A stretch of 64,000 bases of DNA from Xanthomonas bonasiae (GCF_017163705.1 NZ_JAFIWB010000014.1:1-64000); one strand, 5' to 3'. Shown: positions 9,502 to 20,025, counted from the first letter of the stretch. Notes: generated from the sequence alone by a model not told the origin. Numbers and translations: made by a program.

Positions 9502-9909
9502 ATGTCCGATGTGCCGCAGATGATCTTCGTCAACCTCCCGGTCCGCGATCTGGAGGCCTCCAAGGCCTTCTTCGCTGCGTTGGGCTACGCCTTCAATCCG
9601 ACCTTCACCGACCAGAATGCGGCCTGCATGATCGTCAGCGACAGCATCTTCGTGATGCTGCTGACCGAGCCGTTCTTCGCCGGCTTCACCAGCAAGCCGA
9701 TCAGCGATGCGCGTGTGCGCACCGAGGTCATCACCGCCTTGTCGGCACCCAGCCGCGCCGCGGTCGATGCGTTGCTGGGAAAAGCGCTGGCCGCCGGCGC
9801 GCGCGAGCCGCAGCCGCCGCGCGACTACGGTTTCATGTACCAGCGCGGCTTCGAGGATCCCGATGGCCACCTGTGGGAGATCGCGCACATGAGCGCCGCG
9901 CCGGGCTGA
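9502..9909 (+). CDS. VOC-family (glyoxalase/bleomycin-resistance-like) protein
   Basis: The 135-residue product is a VOC protein (MSDVPQMIFVNLPVRDLEAS at the start, GFEDPDGHLWEIAHM at the end). The closing Glu of DGHLWE is the position that usually contributes to the metal site in VOC enzymes. The substrate is unknown. It sits 42 bases after the PhnB-like gene and 55 bases before the sigma factor, all on the same strand. Confidence 0.85.
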   Translation: MSDVPQMIFVNLPVRDLEASKAFFAALGYAFNPTFTDQNAACMIVSDSIFVMLLTEPFFAGFTSKPISDARVRTEVITALSAPSRAAVDALLGKALAAGAREPQPPRDYGFMYQRGFEDPDGHLWEIAHMSAAPG

Positions 9910-9964
9910 GCGCGGCGGCCGCCGCAGCTTGTGCCGCGGCGCATCCGGTGCTCTGATTCCGTGC

Positions 9965-11218
9965 ATGGAGACCGCGTTCGCGCAACGCCTGGAGACGGTC
10001 TGGCGCATGGAGGCGCCGGGCCTGATCGCGCGCCTGTCCCGGCTGCTCGGCGGCGACGTCGGCCGTGCCGAGGAACTGGTCCAGGACACCTGGCTGGCCG
10101 CGCTGGAGCGCTGGCCCGCGCAGGGCATTCCCGACAACCCCGGAGCGTGGCTGATGACCACCGCGCGCAATCGCGCCATCGACGTGCTGCGCCAGCACCA
10201 GCGCATCGCCGGTCAGCACGCGCAGTGGGGCGAGGCGCTGCAGCCGCAGGCGCTGCCCGCGCCGGACGACAGCGACGCGTTGCAGGACGACATCGGCGAC
10301 GACCTGCTGCGGCTGATGTTCGTGGCCTGCCATCCGCTGCTGCCGGCCGACGCGCGGGTGGCGCTGACCCTGCGCCTGCTCGGCGGCCTGACCACCGAGG
10401 AGATCGCGCGCGCGTTCCTGCTGCCGGAGCCGACCATCGCGCAGCGCATCGTCCGCGCCAAGCGCACCCTGGCGCAGAAGCGGGTGCCGTTCGAGGTGCC
10501 GCGGCAGGCGGCGCTGCGACAGCGCCTGGCATCGGTGCTGGAAGTGGTCTACCTGGTGTTCAACGAAGGCTATGCGGCCAGCGCCGGCGACGACTGGATG
10601 CGTCCGGCGCTGTGCGAGGAGGCGCTGCGGCTGGGCCGGGTGCTGGCGCATCGGTTGCCGGCGTGGCCGCAGGTGCATGGGCTGCTGGCGCTGATGGAAC
10701 TGCAGGCCTCGCGCAGCGCTGCGCGGGTGCGCGCCGACGGCAGCCCGGTGCTGTTGCCGGAGCAGGACCGGGCGCGCTGGGACTGGCTGCAGATCGCGCG
10801 CGGCCAGGACGCGCTGCGGCGCGCGCAGGCGCTGGGCGGCGGCGACGACGCCTACGTGCTGCAGGCGGCCATCGCCGAATGCCATGCCTGCGCGCGCCGC
10901 GCCGAGGACACCGACTGGACGCGGCTGGCGGCGCTGTACGCGCGGCTGGCGCAACGGCATCCCTCGCCGGTGGTGGAGCTCAACCGCGCGGTGGCGGTGG
11001 CGCGTGCCGAGGGCGCGGCTGCGGCCTGGGCCTTGCTGCAGCCCTTGCGCGAGGATCCGCGGCTGCGCGACTACGCGCCGCTGGCAGCGGCCTGCGGCGA
11101 TGTGCTGCAGCGCCTGGGCCGCACCGACGAGGCGCGCGCGGCCTTCGCGCAGGCCGCCGCGCTCACCGCCAACACGCGTGAGCGGCAGGCGCTGCTGGCG
11201 CGGGCGGCGGCACTGTAG
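9965..11218 (+). CDS. ECF42-type RNA polymerase sigma factor with long C-terminal extension
   Basis: The 417-residue protein has sigma-70 regions 2 (about 10-80, with AEELVQDTWLAALERWP and NPGAWLMTTARNRAIDVLR) and 4 (about 125-180, with LTLRLLGGLTTEEIARAFLLPEPTIAQR). These are followed by a helical, TPR-like extension of more than 200 residues that includes VYLVFNEGY and ELNRAVAVARAEG. This layout, plus DGPF proteins next door and no anti-sigma factor gene, is the definition of the ECF42 group, where the extension is thought to control activity. The ATG at 9965 was chosen because sigma homology begins within a few residues. Confidence 0.92.
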   Translation: METAFAQRLETVWRMEAPGLIARLSRLLGGDVGRAEELVQDTWLAALERWPAQGIPDNPGAWLMTTARNRAIDVLRQHQRIAGQHAQWGEALQPQALPAPDDSDALQDDIGDDLLRLMFVACHPLLPADARVALTLRLLGGLTTEEIARAFLLPEPTIAQRIVRAKRTLAQKRVPFEVPRQAALRQRLASVLEVVYLVFNEGYAASAGDDWMRPALCEEALRLGRVLAHRLPAWPQVHGLLALMELQASRSAARVRADGSPVLLPEQDRARWDWLQIARGQDALRRAQALGGGDDAYVLQAAIAECHACARRAEDTDWTRLAALYARLAQRHPSPVVELNRAVAVARAEGAAAAWALLQPLREDPRLRDYAPLAAACGDVLQRLGRTDEARAAFAQAAALTANTRERQALLARAAAL

Positions 11219-11476
11219 CGCGGCACTGCCGCGCATGCCGCCGGCTGTCCTACACTCCGTGCTGCGCTGGCGCGGGGTGGGGCGGCGCATGCGGCATCGC
11301 TGCGCTGCGGACGAGGTCCGCCGCAGGGGTGCCGCCTCGCCTCACTGCCGGATCGCCCTGCGGTTTGACGGCTGGCATGGTGGTTGGCGATGCGGCCTGC
11401 GCCGCGCCGCGGACGTAAGCCGCGGTACTGCGCCGGCTTGGTTCTTTTTCGGTTTTTTCTGCGAGGAGCGACGGAT

Positions 11477-13084
11477 TTGAAGACGATGTCGATGGGCTGC
11501 GGCCTGTTGTTGGCGATGACCGCCACCGCGCAGGCGCAGGCGCCCGCTCAGGTGGACGCCGCATTGCCGCCTGCGCTGCAGGACCTGGATACGCGGGTCG
11601 AGCGCGTGCGCAAGCAGTTCGACGTGCCCGGCATCGCCATCGCCATCGTCAAGGACGGGCAGGTGGTGCTGGAGCGCGGCTACGGCGTGCGCGAACTCGG
11701 CAAGCCCGAGCCGGTGGACGCGCAGACCCTGTTCGCGATCGCCTCCAACACCAAGGCGTTCACCGCCGCGTCGCTGTCGATCCTGGCCGACGAGGGCAAG
11801 CTCGCGCTCGACGACCGGGTGATCGAGCACCTGCCGTGGTTCCAGATGGCCGATCCCTACGTGACCCGCGAGATGCGCGTGCGCGACCTGCTCAGCCACC
11901 GCAGCGGACTGAGCCTGGGCGCCGGCGACCTGTTGTTCTGGCCGGCGACCAGCTACAGCAACGAGGAGGTGGTGCGGCGCCTGGCGCAGGTGCCGCTGAA
12001 GGGCGGCTTCCGCGACCGCTATGCCTACGACAACATCCTCTACGCAGTGGCGCAGAAGGTGATCGAGCAGGTTTCCGGGCAGTCCTACGCCGAGTTCGTG
12101 CGCCAGCGCATCTTCGTGCCGGTGGGCATGAGCGGCGCGCGCATCAACAGCGACCATCTGCAGCCGGGCGACCGCGCGGCGGTCGGCCATGCCAAGTTCG
12201 ATTTCCGCGACCTGCGCCCGGTGCCGCCGCTGACCTGGTCGAACAATTCCGGCGCCGGCGGCATCTACGCCAGCGTGCACGACATGGCCAAGTGGATGCA
12301 GGTGCAGCTCGACGGCGGTCGCCTGCCGTCGGCCGACGGCCAGGAGCGGCGCCTGTTCAGCGCGCAGCGGCAGCAGGAGATGTGGCAGGTGATCACCCCG
12401 ATCGCCATCGCCGAACCGAGCGTGCCGCAACTGCTGCCGGCCAAGCCCAACTTCGCCGGCTACGGCGAGGGCTGGAGCCTGAGCGACTACCGCGGGCACA
12501 AGCTGGTCTGGCACACCGGCGGCTGGCCGGGCATGGTGTCGCGGCTGACCCTGCTGCCGGAGCAGAAGCTGGGCGTGATCGTGCTGACCAACCAGGAAGT
12601 GGGCGCGGCTTTCAACGCGCTCACCCTGCAGGTGCTTGACGCCTACCTGGGCGCGCCGGCGACCGACTGGACCGCCGCCTATGCCGCCGCGGTGGCCAAG
12701 GCCGACGCGAAGGCCGACGAGGACTGGCACAAGCACCAGGCTGCGCGCGATGCCACCTCCAAGCCGTCGCTGCCGCTGGCCGGCTATGCAGGGACCTATC
12801 GCGATCCGTGGTACGGCGAGGTGGCGATCGTGCAGCGCGGCAAGCAGCTTGAACTGCGTTTCAGCAAGACCGCGCAACTGGTCGGCACGCTGGAGCACTG
12901 GCAGCACGACACCTTCATCGTGCGCTGGCGCGACCGTTCGCTCAATGCCGACGCCTTCGTCAATTTCGCGCTGACCCCCGACGGCAAGGTGCGCGAGGTG
13001 CGCATGGAAGCGATCTCGCCGCTGACCGATTTCAGCTTCGATTTCCAGGACCTGTTGTTGACCCCGGTGGCCGCCGCGTCGTGA
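11477..13084 (+). CDS. Secreted serine hydrolase of the beta-lactamase/CubicO class
   Basis: The predicted protein (535 residues) has a signal peptide (MKTMSMGCGLLLAMTATAQAQA) and a class C beta-lactamase/penicillin-binding fold. The active-site SNTK motif is at about 90-93 and a Tyr-x-Asn motif (YDN) at about 184-186. A C-terminal domain of about 100 residues (from AGYAGTYRDPWYGE) is the lipocalin-like part seen in esterases of this class. The TTG at 11477 is preferred because GAGGAG (11463-11468) sits 8 bases upstream and gives a Lys at position 2; the ATG at 11486 is the alternative. It is probably a peptidase or esterase rather than a true beta-lactamase. Confidence 0.83.
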   Translation: MKTMSMGCGLLLAMTATAQAQAPAQVDAALPPALQDLDTRVERVRKQFDVPGIAIAIVKDGQVVLERGYGVRELGKPEPVDAQTLFAIASNTKAFTAASLSILADEGKLALDDRVIEHLPWFQMADPYVTREMRVRDLLSHRSGLSLGAGDLLFWPATSYSNEEVVRRLAQVPLKGGFRDRYAYDNILYAVAQKVIEQVSGQSYAEFVRQRIFVPVGMSGARINSDHLQPGDRAAVGHAKFDFRDLRPVPPLTWSNNSGAGGIYASVHDMAKWMQVQLDGGRLPSADGQERRLFSAQRQQEMWQVITPIAIAEPSVPQLLPAKPNFAGYGEGWSLSDYRGHKLVWHTGGWPGMVSRLTLLPEQKLGVIVLTNQEVGAAFNALTLQVLDAYLGAPATDWTAAYAAAVAKADAKADEDWHKHQAARDATSKPSLPLAGYAGTYRDPWYGEVAIVQRGKQLELRFSKTAQLVGTLEHWQHDTFIVRWRDRSLNADAFVNFALTPDGKVREVRMEAISPLTDFSFDFQDLLLTPVAAAS

Positions 13085-13491
13085 ACGAGGCCGTGGCGAT
13101 ACTCTCGCACGTGCATCTCGGGGTGAACGACTTCCCGGCCGCGTTCGCGTTCTATGCGCCGCTGTTGCAGGCGTTGGGGCTGCAGCTGAAATTCCGCGAC
13201 GACGCGCGCGGCTGGGCCGGCTGGACCGCGGCGGACGCGCCGCGGCCGCTGCTGCTGATCGGCCGTGCCTTCGACGGCCAGCCGGCGACCCCGGGCAACG
13301 GGCAGATGCTCGCATTGCAGGCGGCGAACCGGGCGCTGGTGGATCGTTGCCATGCGCTGGCGTTGTCACAGGGCGGACGCTGCGAAGGCGCGCCCGCACT
13401 GCGCACGCACTACCACCCGCACTATTACGGCGCGTACTTCCGCGACCTGGACGGCAACAAGCTGTGCGTGTGCTGCCATGGCACGGAATGA
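13081..13491 (+). CDS. VOC-family glyoxalase-like protein
   Basis: This 136-residue VOC protein begins MNEAVAILSHVHLGVNDFPAAFAFY and ends with HPHYYGAYFRDLDGNKLCVCCHG, the typical closing strand. Its GTG start overlaps the stop codon of the upstream hydrolase (GTGA), which indicates translational coupling. Candidate metal ligands are the His of HVHLG and residues near the C-terminus, but the usual terminal Glu is replaced by Lys-Leu, so catalysis is uncertain. Confidence 0.83.
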   Translation: MNEAVAILSHVHLGVNDFPAAFAFYAPLLQALGLQLKFRDDARGWAGWTAADAPRPLLLIGRAFDGQPATPGNGQMLALQAANRALVDRCHALALSQGGRCEGAPALRTHYHPHYYGAYFRDLDGNKLCVCCHGTE

Positions 13492-13576
13492 GCACCGTGG
13501 CTGCGACGATGCCGCGGGCCGCCGTCCCCGGTGCAGGTGCGCGGCGCAGGAAACAAGTGCCGATCGCCAGGCCAGC

Positions 13577-14047
13577 TGTAGGAGCGGCTTCAGCCGCGAC
13601 CTGGAAACCGGAAGACCTGAGGCTCCGTCAGTAGTCGGGACTGAAGTCCCTCCCACAAGAGGCAGGTCGGCGTGCGGATAGCCTTCGCCACGCACCGCTT
13701 TTTTGTAGGAGCGGCTTCAGCCGCGACTTTGAAGCCGGAAGGCCTGCGGCCCCGGCAGCAGTCGGGACTGAAGCCTCTCCCACAAGAAGCAGGTCGGCGT
13801 GCGGATAGCCTTCGACGCGCACCGCTTTTTTGTAGGAGCGGCTTCAGCCGCGACCTCGAAACCGGAAGGCCTGCGGCTCCGGCAGCAGTCGGGACGGAAG
13901 TCCCTCCCACAAGAAGCCTGGCCGGACGTGCGGATAGCCTCCGACACGCACAGCTTTTTGTAGGAGCGGCTTCAGCCGCGACATCGAAGCCAGAGCGCCT
14001 GTGGCTCCGGCAGCAATCGGGACGGAAGTCCTTCCTGCAAGAAACCA
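13577..14047. repeat. Array of four tandem palindrome units, about 127 bases each
   Basis: Four direct copies begin at 13577, 13704, 13831 and 13959. Each starts with TGTAGGAGCGGCTTCAGCC and continues to a CGCGAC end, then about 35 bases later carries a second, inverted palindrome type (CGGGACTGAAGTCCCTCCC or a close variant). A spacer containing GTGCGGATAGCCT follows. So each unit is a head-to-head pair of two REP subtypes, like a mixed REPIN. Several ORFs across the array are translations of the repeat and are not genes. The array fills the gap between the VOC gene and the rhodanese gene, both transcribed toward it. Confidence 0.9.
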
Positions 14048-14104
14048 TATAGCGGCAGCACCGTTCCCACAGTTACTCGTGCAGCGCCAGGTGACCGCGA
14101 TCGA

Positions 14105-14521
14105 TCATGCCGCGTCGGTACCGGTATCGCCGCGCACCAGCGCGAAACCCTCGTCCAGCCAGCCGGTGACGCCGCCGATCATCAGCTTCACCGGGCGTTG
14201 CAGCGCGGCCAGGCGCAAGGCCGCCTTGTCGGCACCGTTGCAGTGCGGGCCGGCGCAATACACCACGAACAGGGTGTCGGCCGGATAGGCGGACAGCTTG
14301 CCCTGCACGATCTTGGCGTGCGACAGGTTGCGCGCGCCCGGCAGGTGGCCCTGTGCGTACAGCGCGGGGGAACGAACGTCGAGCAGGACGAAGCCGGCGT
14401 CGGCGCCGGACATCGCGGCGTGCACGTCCCAGCAGTCGGTCTCCAGCGAGCGCTTGGCGGCGAAATGGCGCAGCGCGTCGGCGCTGGAGGCGGCAGGTGT
14501 CTGCAGCACGGGGTTCGGCAT
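14105..14521 (-). CDS. Rhodanese-domain protein
   Basis: The 138-residue single-domain rhodanese has the entry motif FVLLDVRSPALYAQGHLPGA and the active-site loop YCAGPHCNGADKAA with the candidate catalytic Cys at about 89. Rhodaneses move sulfane sulfur from thiosulfate or persulfides to acceptors such as cyanide. The gene is divergent from a GlxA-type regulator gene (91 bases between starts), a pairing often seen between such regulators and their targets; regulation of the rhodanese by that protein is an inference. Confidence 0.88.
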   Translation of the reverse strand: MPNPVLQTPAASSADALRHFAAKRSLETDCWDVHAAMSGADAGFVLLDVRSPALYAQGHLPGARNLSHAKIVQGKLSAYPADTLFVVYCAGPHCNGADKAALRLAALQRPVKLMIGGVTGWLDEGFALVRGDTGTDAA

Positions 14522-14612
14522 GGGCGTGTCCTCGCGGTGGGAGCGGACAGTGTGCCGCCGGCGCCACCGCGGCTACACTGGCAGGATTGACGAACATCGG
14601 TCATTTTCTGCC

Positions 14613-15575
14613 ATGACGAAAACGCCGCCCTACGTGGTCGCGCTGGCCTATCCGAACCTGTGCCTGTTCGAGTTCGGCATCGCCGCCGAGCTGTTCGGCC
14701 TGCAGCGGCCGGAACTGGACCTGCCCTGGTACCGCTTCGGCGTGGCGATGACCGCGCGCAAGGTGCACAGCGGCATCGGTGGGCTGCGGGTCGCCGCCGA
14801 CGGCGGTCTGGAACTGTTGCGCAAGGCGCATACGATCGTGGTGCCGGGCTGGAGCGGGCCGGCGGTGTTGCCCGGCGCCGCCTTGAAGGCGGCCCTGTGC
14901 GCGGCGCATGCCCGCGGCGCGCGGTTGCTGTCGATCTGCTCGGGCGCGTTCCTGCTCGGCCATTGCGGGTTGCTCGACGGGCGCAGGGCGACCACGCATT
15001 GGCGTTACGCGCAGCAGTTCCAGGACCGCTTTCCGGCCAGCACGCTGGTCTGCGATGCGCTGTACGTGGAAGACGGCCGTATCGTGACCTCGGCCGGCAG
15101 CGCCGCGGGCATCGATGCCGGCCTGCATCTGATCCGCAGCGACTTCGGCACCGCCGTGGCCAACCGCGTGGCGCAGCGCCTGGTGATGCTGCCGCACCGC
15201 GAGGGCGGGCAACGCCAGTTCGTCGCCAGCCCGGTCGCCGCGCCGCGCAGCCATCCGTTCGACGGCGTGTTCGACTGGGCGCGGCAGCAGTTGCACGCCG
15301 GTATCGGCGCCGCGGACCTGGCCCGGGCGGCGGCGATGAGCGAACGCAACTTCTACCGCCGCTTCAAGGCCGCGATCGGTACCACCCCCGCGCATTGGCT
15401 GCAGCAGGAGCGAGTGCGCGCGGCGAAAGCCTTGCTGGAGGACGGACGGCTGGATCTGGAGCGGGTAGCCGCGGCCTGCGGTTTCGAGACGCTGGAGGCG
15501 TTCCGGGCCGCGTTCCGGCGCCATGTGGGCGTGGCGCCTTCGGTGTACCGCAGCGGCTTCGGGCAGTTCGCCTGA
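14613..15575 (+). CDS. GlxA-family transcriptional regulator (DJ-1/PfpI domain plus AraC HTH)
   Basis: The 320-residue protein joins an N-terminal DJ-1/PfpI amidotransferase-like domain (about 8-175) to a C-terminal AraC-type double helix-turn-helix (about 215-318). The nucleophile-elbow Cys of the first domain is present in LLSICSGAFLLG (Cys about 109). The AraC signature is AACGFETLEAFRAAFRRHVGVAPSVYR. Relatives sense small nitrogen metabolites or act as activators. The ATG at 14613 begins the conserved domain. Its likely target is the divergent rhodanese gene. Confidence 0.9.
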   Translation: MTKTPPYVVALAYPNLCLFEFGIAAELFGLQRPELDLPWYRFGVAMTARKVHSGIGGLRVAADGGLELLRKAHTIVVPGWSGPAVLPGAALKAALCAAHARGARLLSICSGAFLLGHCGLLDGRRATTHWRYAQQFQDRFPASTLVCDALYVEDGRIVTSAGSAAGIDAGLHLIRSDFGTAVANRVAQRLVMLPHREGGQRQFVASPVAAPRSHPFDGVFDWARQQLHAGIGAADLARAAAMSERNFYRRFKAAIGTTPAHWLQQERVRAAKALLEDGRLDLERVAAACGFETLEAFRAAFRRHVGVAPSVYRSGFGQFA

Positions 15576-15675
15576 GGCCTGAACGCGTGCGCAGGCCGCG
15601 CCGCCCGGCGCGAACGCACATGGCGAGGACACCGGCATCGGCTACGCTGCGCGTCTTGCAAGAGGATGGTCCGCA

Positions 15676-17505
<1,830 letters not shown>

Positions 17506-17510
17506 CGCGC

Positions 17511-17630
17511 GGCGTTACCGCATTCGCGCTAACGCCCCCACAGTTTGCTGCGCAAACCGCGGGCCCCGGCTCATCACCTTCCAGATCCCCCGCGCCTATC
17601 GGCGCGGCCCCCCTTGACTCAAGGGGGGCT
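17511..17630 (-). repeat. Long compound repeat, copy B
   Basis: Read on the minus strand, this element starts with a perfect hairpin (17607-17629, stem GCCCCCCTTG). It continues through a second small hairpin (GCGCC/GGCGC), then GCCGGGGCCCGCGG and a long tail of GTTAGCGCGAAT type. The same order of parts recurs at 44329-44443 on the plus strand, with about 80% identity by eye. It follows the ABC transporter stop codon directly, so the hairpin may also work as its terminator. Confidence 0.75.
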
Positions 17631-17680
17631 GTTCTCCAGACAGATTGCGTGAAGGCATGAGGTGCGAGGGGCTGCTTCTA

Positions 17681-17712
17681 CGAATCCCCACTCCCGAATC
17701 CCGAATCCCGGC
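17681..17712 (-). repeat. GGGATT heptamer repeat next to a stop codon
   Basis: Four C-rich heptamers on the plus strand (GGGATT on the minus strand) end four bases from the stop codon of the DUF885 gene. No inverted partner is visible nearby, so this is a single-arm copy. Confidence 0.8.
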
Positions 17713-17715
17713 TTC

Positions 17716-19533
17716 TCACTGGATCGGCTCGTCCAGCATCAGCTCGCGCACGAAGCGCACCGGCGGCGCGCCGTAGGACAGCACCTGGTCGTGGTAGGCC
17801 TTCAGGTCGAACTTGTCGCCGAGCTTGGCCTGCATCGCCTTGCGCAGGTCCAGGTGTTCCTGCACGCCGACGAAGTAGGTCGGCAGCTGCGCGGAGGTGA
17901 GCTGCGCGCGCACCCACTTGCCTTCGGCTTCGCTCTGCTGCTGGAAGGTGTCGTGCACCATCAGCCGCATGGCCTGTTCCTTGCTCCAGTTGTCCACGTG
18001 CACGCCCTGGTCGAGCAGCGCGTTGGCGAGGGTGCGCAGGTAGAACTTCAGCTGCACCAGATGGAACAGCGGATCGTTGTCCAGGTAGCCCTGCTCCTGC
18101 ATCATCCGTTCGGTGTACACGGCCCAGCCCTCGGCGAAGGTGCCGGAGCGCAGCACGCCGCGCAGGGTCGAGGGGAACTTGGCCGAGTGCCAGCCTTCGA
18201 CGTAATGGCCGGGCACGCCTTCGTGGATGCTCAGCAGGTGGATCATGCGGCCGTTGTATTCGCGCAGGAACGATTCGGCCTGTTGCGCGCTCCAGTCGTC
18301 GGGAATCGGCGACACCGCGTAGAAGGTCTTCAGGTTCTTGTCCAGCGGGCCGGGCGAGTCGCAGTACGCCACCGCCACGCCACGCTGGAACTCGGGCATC
18401 AGGATGATGTCCACCGGCGCGTCGGGCAGGGTCAGCAGGTTCTTGCTGCGGACGAATTCGGTGGAGGAAGCCAGCGACGCCTTGGCGTCCTCGACCACCT
18501 TGTCGCGCGCCGGGTGCTGCGCGTAGGCCAGCTCCAGCGCCGCCTCGATCGCGGCCTGCTGCTGCGCGTCGCTCGGCGCATCGGCCAGCGCCGGCGCGTT
18601 CGGGCGGTCCTTGAGCACGGTGCGGGCGATGCCGTACATCTCCTCGCGCACGCGCTTGAGCTCGGCCTCGGCGCGCTGCTTGATCTCGGCGCGCGACAGC
18701 GAGGAGTTGAGCGCGAATTTCAGCTTCTGGTCGTATTTCTCCGCGCCGATGCGGAAATCGCCCTTGGCGTTGGGCACCAGGGTCTTGTCCAGCCAGGTCT
18801 GCTGTTCGGCCACCGCTTTCTTCAGCCCGTCGATCGCCGCCTGCAGGCGCTGCGCGTCGGCATCCGGCAGTTCCTTCACGTGCGGAGCGATGAACGTATC
18901 GACGATGCTGAGGATGCCCTGGTTCTGCTTGGCCACGGTCTGCGCGTTGATCTGCGGCACCCGCGCCGGGTCCAGGTTCGCGCGCGCCTGCGCGAACAGC
19001 GCCGGGATCTTCTCCATGCGCGCGGTGGCGGACTTCAGCCGCTCCGGCAGCGGCGCGAATTCGCGCGCCATCAAGCCGTAGATCGCGCCGCCGGCCAGGC
19101 CGTTGTAGACCTGCGGATCCCAGGCCCAGCTCTGCGACACTTCGCTGCTCCAGATGTCCGACTGCAACTGGTTGCGCAGGATCGCCGCATCCACCTGGTT
19201 CTCGCGCGAGAGCTTGGTCACCTGCAGCTTGTCCAGGTCCGCCAGCAGCTGCTTGCTCGCCTCCAGGCTCTTCTGCCGGCCGGCGGCGCTGAGATCGTCC
19301 AGCTCGCTGTCGTAGCGGTGATCGCCGGTCTGGGTGGCGCCGACCGGGGACAGCTGCATCCAGGTGTCCACGGCACGCTTGGACAGCGCGGCGAAGGCGG
19401 CGTCGGCGGCCGGGTCGGCCGCATCGGCGGCCGCGCCGGGCGTGGCGGCGGACGCCGCGGTCGGCGCGTCGGCGGGTTTCTGGCAGCCGGCGAGGGCGGC
19501 GAGCAGGGCGGCAGCGAGCAGGTGCTTGCGCAT
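17716..19533 (-). CDS. DUF885 lipoprotein, probable metallopeptidase-like
   Basis: The 605-residue protein begins with a lipoprotein signal (MRKHLLAAALLAALAGC, lipidated Cys about 17) and an Ala/Pro/Asp-rich linker. The rest is a DUF885 domain. Late in the protein IHEGVPGHYVEGW gives the HExxxxH-like motif of this family, which is distantly related to M32/M3-type zinc peptidases. It is probably an outer-membrane lipoprotein facing the periplasm. The frame runs 19 codons further upstream, but the signal peptide fixes the start at 19533. Confidence 0.87.
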   Translation of the reverse strand: MRKHLLAAALLAALAGCQKPADAPTAASAATPGAAADAADPAADAAFAALSKRAVDTWMQLSPVGATQTGDHRYDSELDDLSAAGRQKSLEASKQLLADLDKLQVTKLSRENQVDAAILRNQLQSDIWSSEVSQSWAWDPQVYNGLAGGAIYGLMAREFAPLPERLKSATARMEKIPALFAQARANLDPARVPQINAQTVAKQNQGILSIVDTFIAPHVKELPDADAQRLQAAIDGLKKAVAEQQTWLDKTLVPNAKGDFRIGAEKYDQKLKFALNSSLSRAEIKQRAEAELKRVREEMYGIARTVLKDRPNAPALADAPSDAQQQAAIEAALELAYAQHPARDKVVEDAKASLASSTEFVRSKNLLTLPDAPVDIILMPEFQRGVAVAYCDSPGPLDKNLKTFYAVSPIPDDWSAQQAESFLREYNGRMIHLLSIHEGVPGHYVEGWHSAKFPSTLRGVLRSGTFAEGWAVYTERMMQEQGYLDNDPLFHLVQLKFYLRTLANALLDQGVHVDNWSKEQAMRLMVHDTFQQQSEAEGKWVRAQLTSAQLPTYFVGVQEHLDLRKAMQAKLGDKFDLKAYHDQVLSYGAPPVRFVRELMLDEPIQ

Positions 19534-19636
19534 CGGGTTTCCTGTGGTGGGTCGATTCCCAAGCATAGGCGGCCGCGGCGGCGCGCGCACCTGTCGTGGA
19601 CTATTCTGGCGCCTCTTCTTGGACGGGAGCGCAGGG

Positions 19637-19993
19637 ATGAACTACACGGGCAGTTGCCATTGCGGCCGCATCGCATTCGAACTGGAAACGGAGGCGCCGA
19701 TCGCCGAGGTCTACGACTGCAACTGCTCCATGTGCCGCCGCCGCGGCGGGCTGCTGTGGTTCGGCGCGCGCGCGGCGCTGTCGCTGCGCAGCGCGCCGCA
19801 GGCCTTGGGCACGTATCGGTTCCATCGCCAGCACATCGACCATCACCATTGCCCGGACTGCGGCATCGCCCCGTTCAGCGAAGGCACCCATCCCAAGACC
19901 GGCGAGGCGACGGTGGCGGTCAACGTGCGCTGCCTGCCCGAGCTGGACCTGCGCGCGTTGCAGGTGCACGCGGTGGACGGAGCGAGCCTGTGA
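19637..19993 (+). CDS. GFA-family (glutathione-dependent formaldehyde-activating-like) zinc protein
   Basis: This 118-residue protein has the GFA zinc sites: GSCHCGRIAFE near the start, CNCSMCRRRG near 30, and HHCPDCGIAPF near 75. Family members bind two zincs; some act on S-hydroxymethyl glutathione, but most have no known substrate. GGGAG upstream and the conserved MNYTGSCHCG support the ATG at 19637. The gene is divergent from the DUF885 gene. Confidence 0.87.
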   Translation: MNYTGSCHCGRIAFELETEAPIAEVYDCNCSMCRRRGGLLWFGARAALSLRSAPQALGTYRFHRQHIDHHHCPDCGIAPFSEGTHPKTGEATVAVNVRCLPELDLRALQVHAVDGASL

Positions 19994-20025
19994 CGGCGCG
20001 CTCGCGGTACTGGTGGCTACCTACC

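Noticed and set aside
7582-10206. Minus-strand ORF of 874 codons across the ECF42 island
   Set aside because: It is antisense to four genes with clear families, and no motif supports it.
13577-14047. CRISPR-like array
   Set aside because: Units are 127-128 bases with palindromic repeats and similar rather than unique spacers; no cas genes are nearby.
13590-14052. Several ORFs on both strands within the palindrome array
   Set aside because: Each is a translation of the repeat units, with peptides repeated at the same period, and none has a ribosome site.
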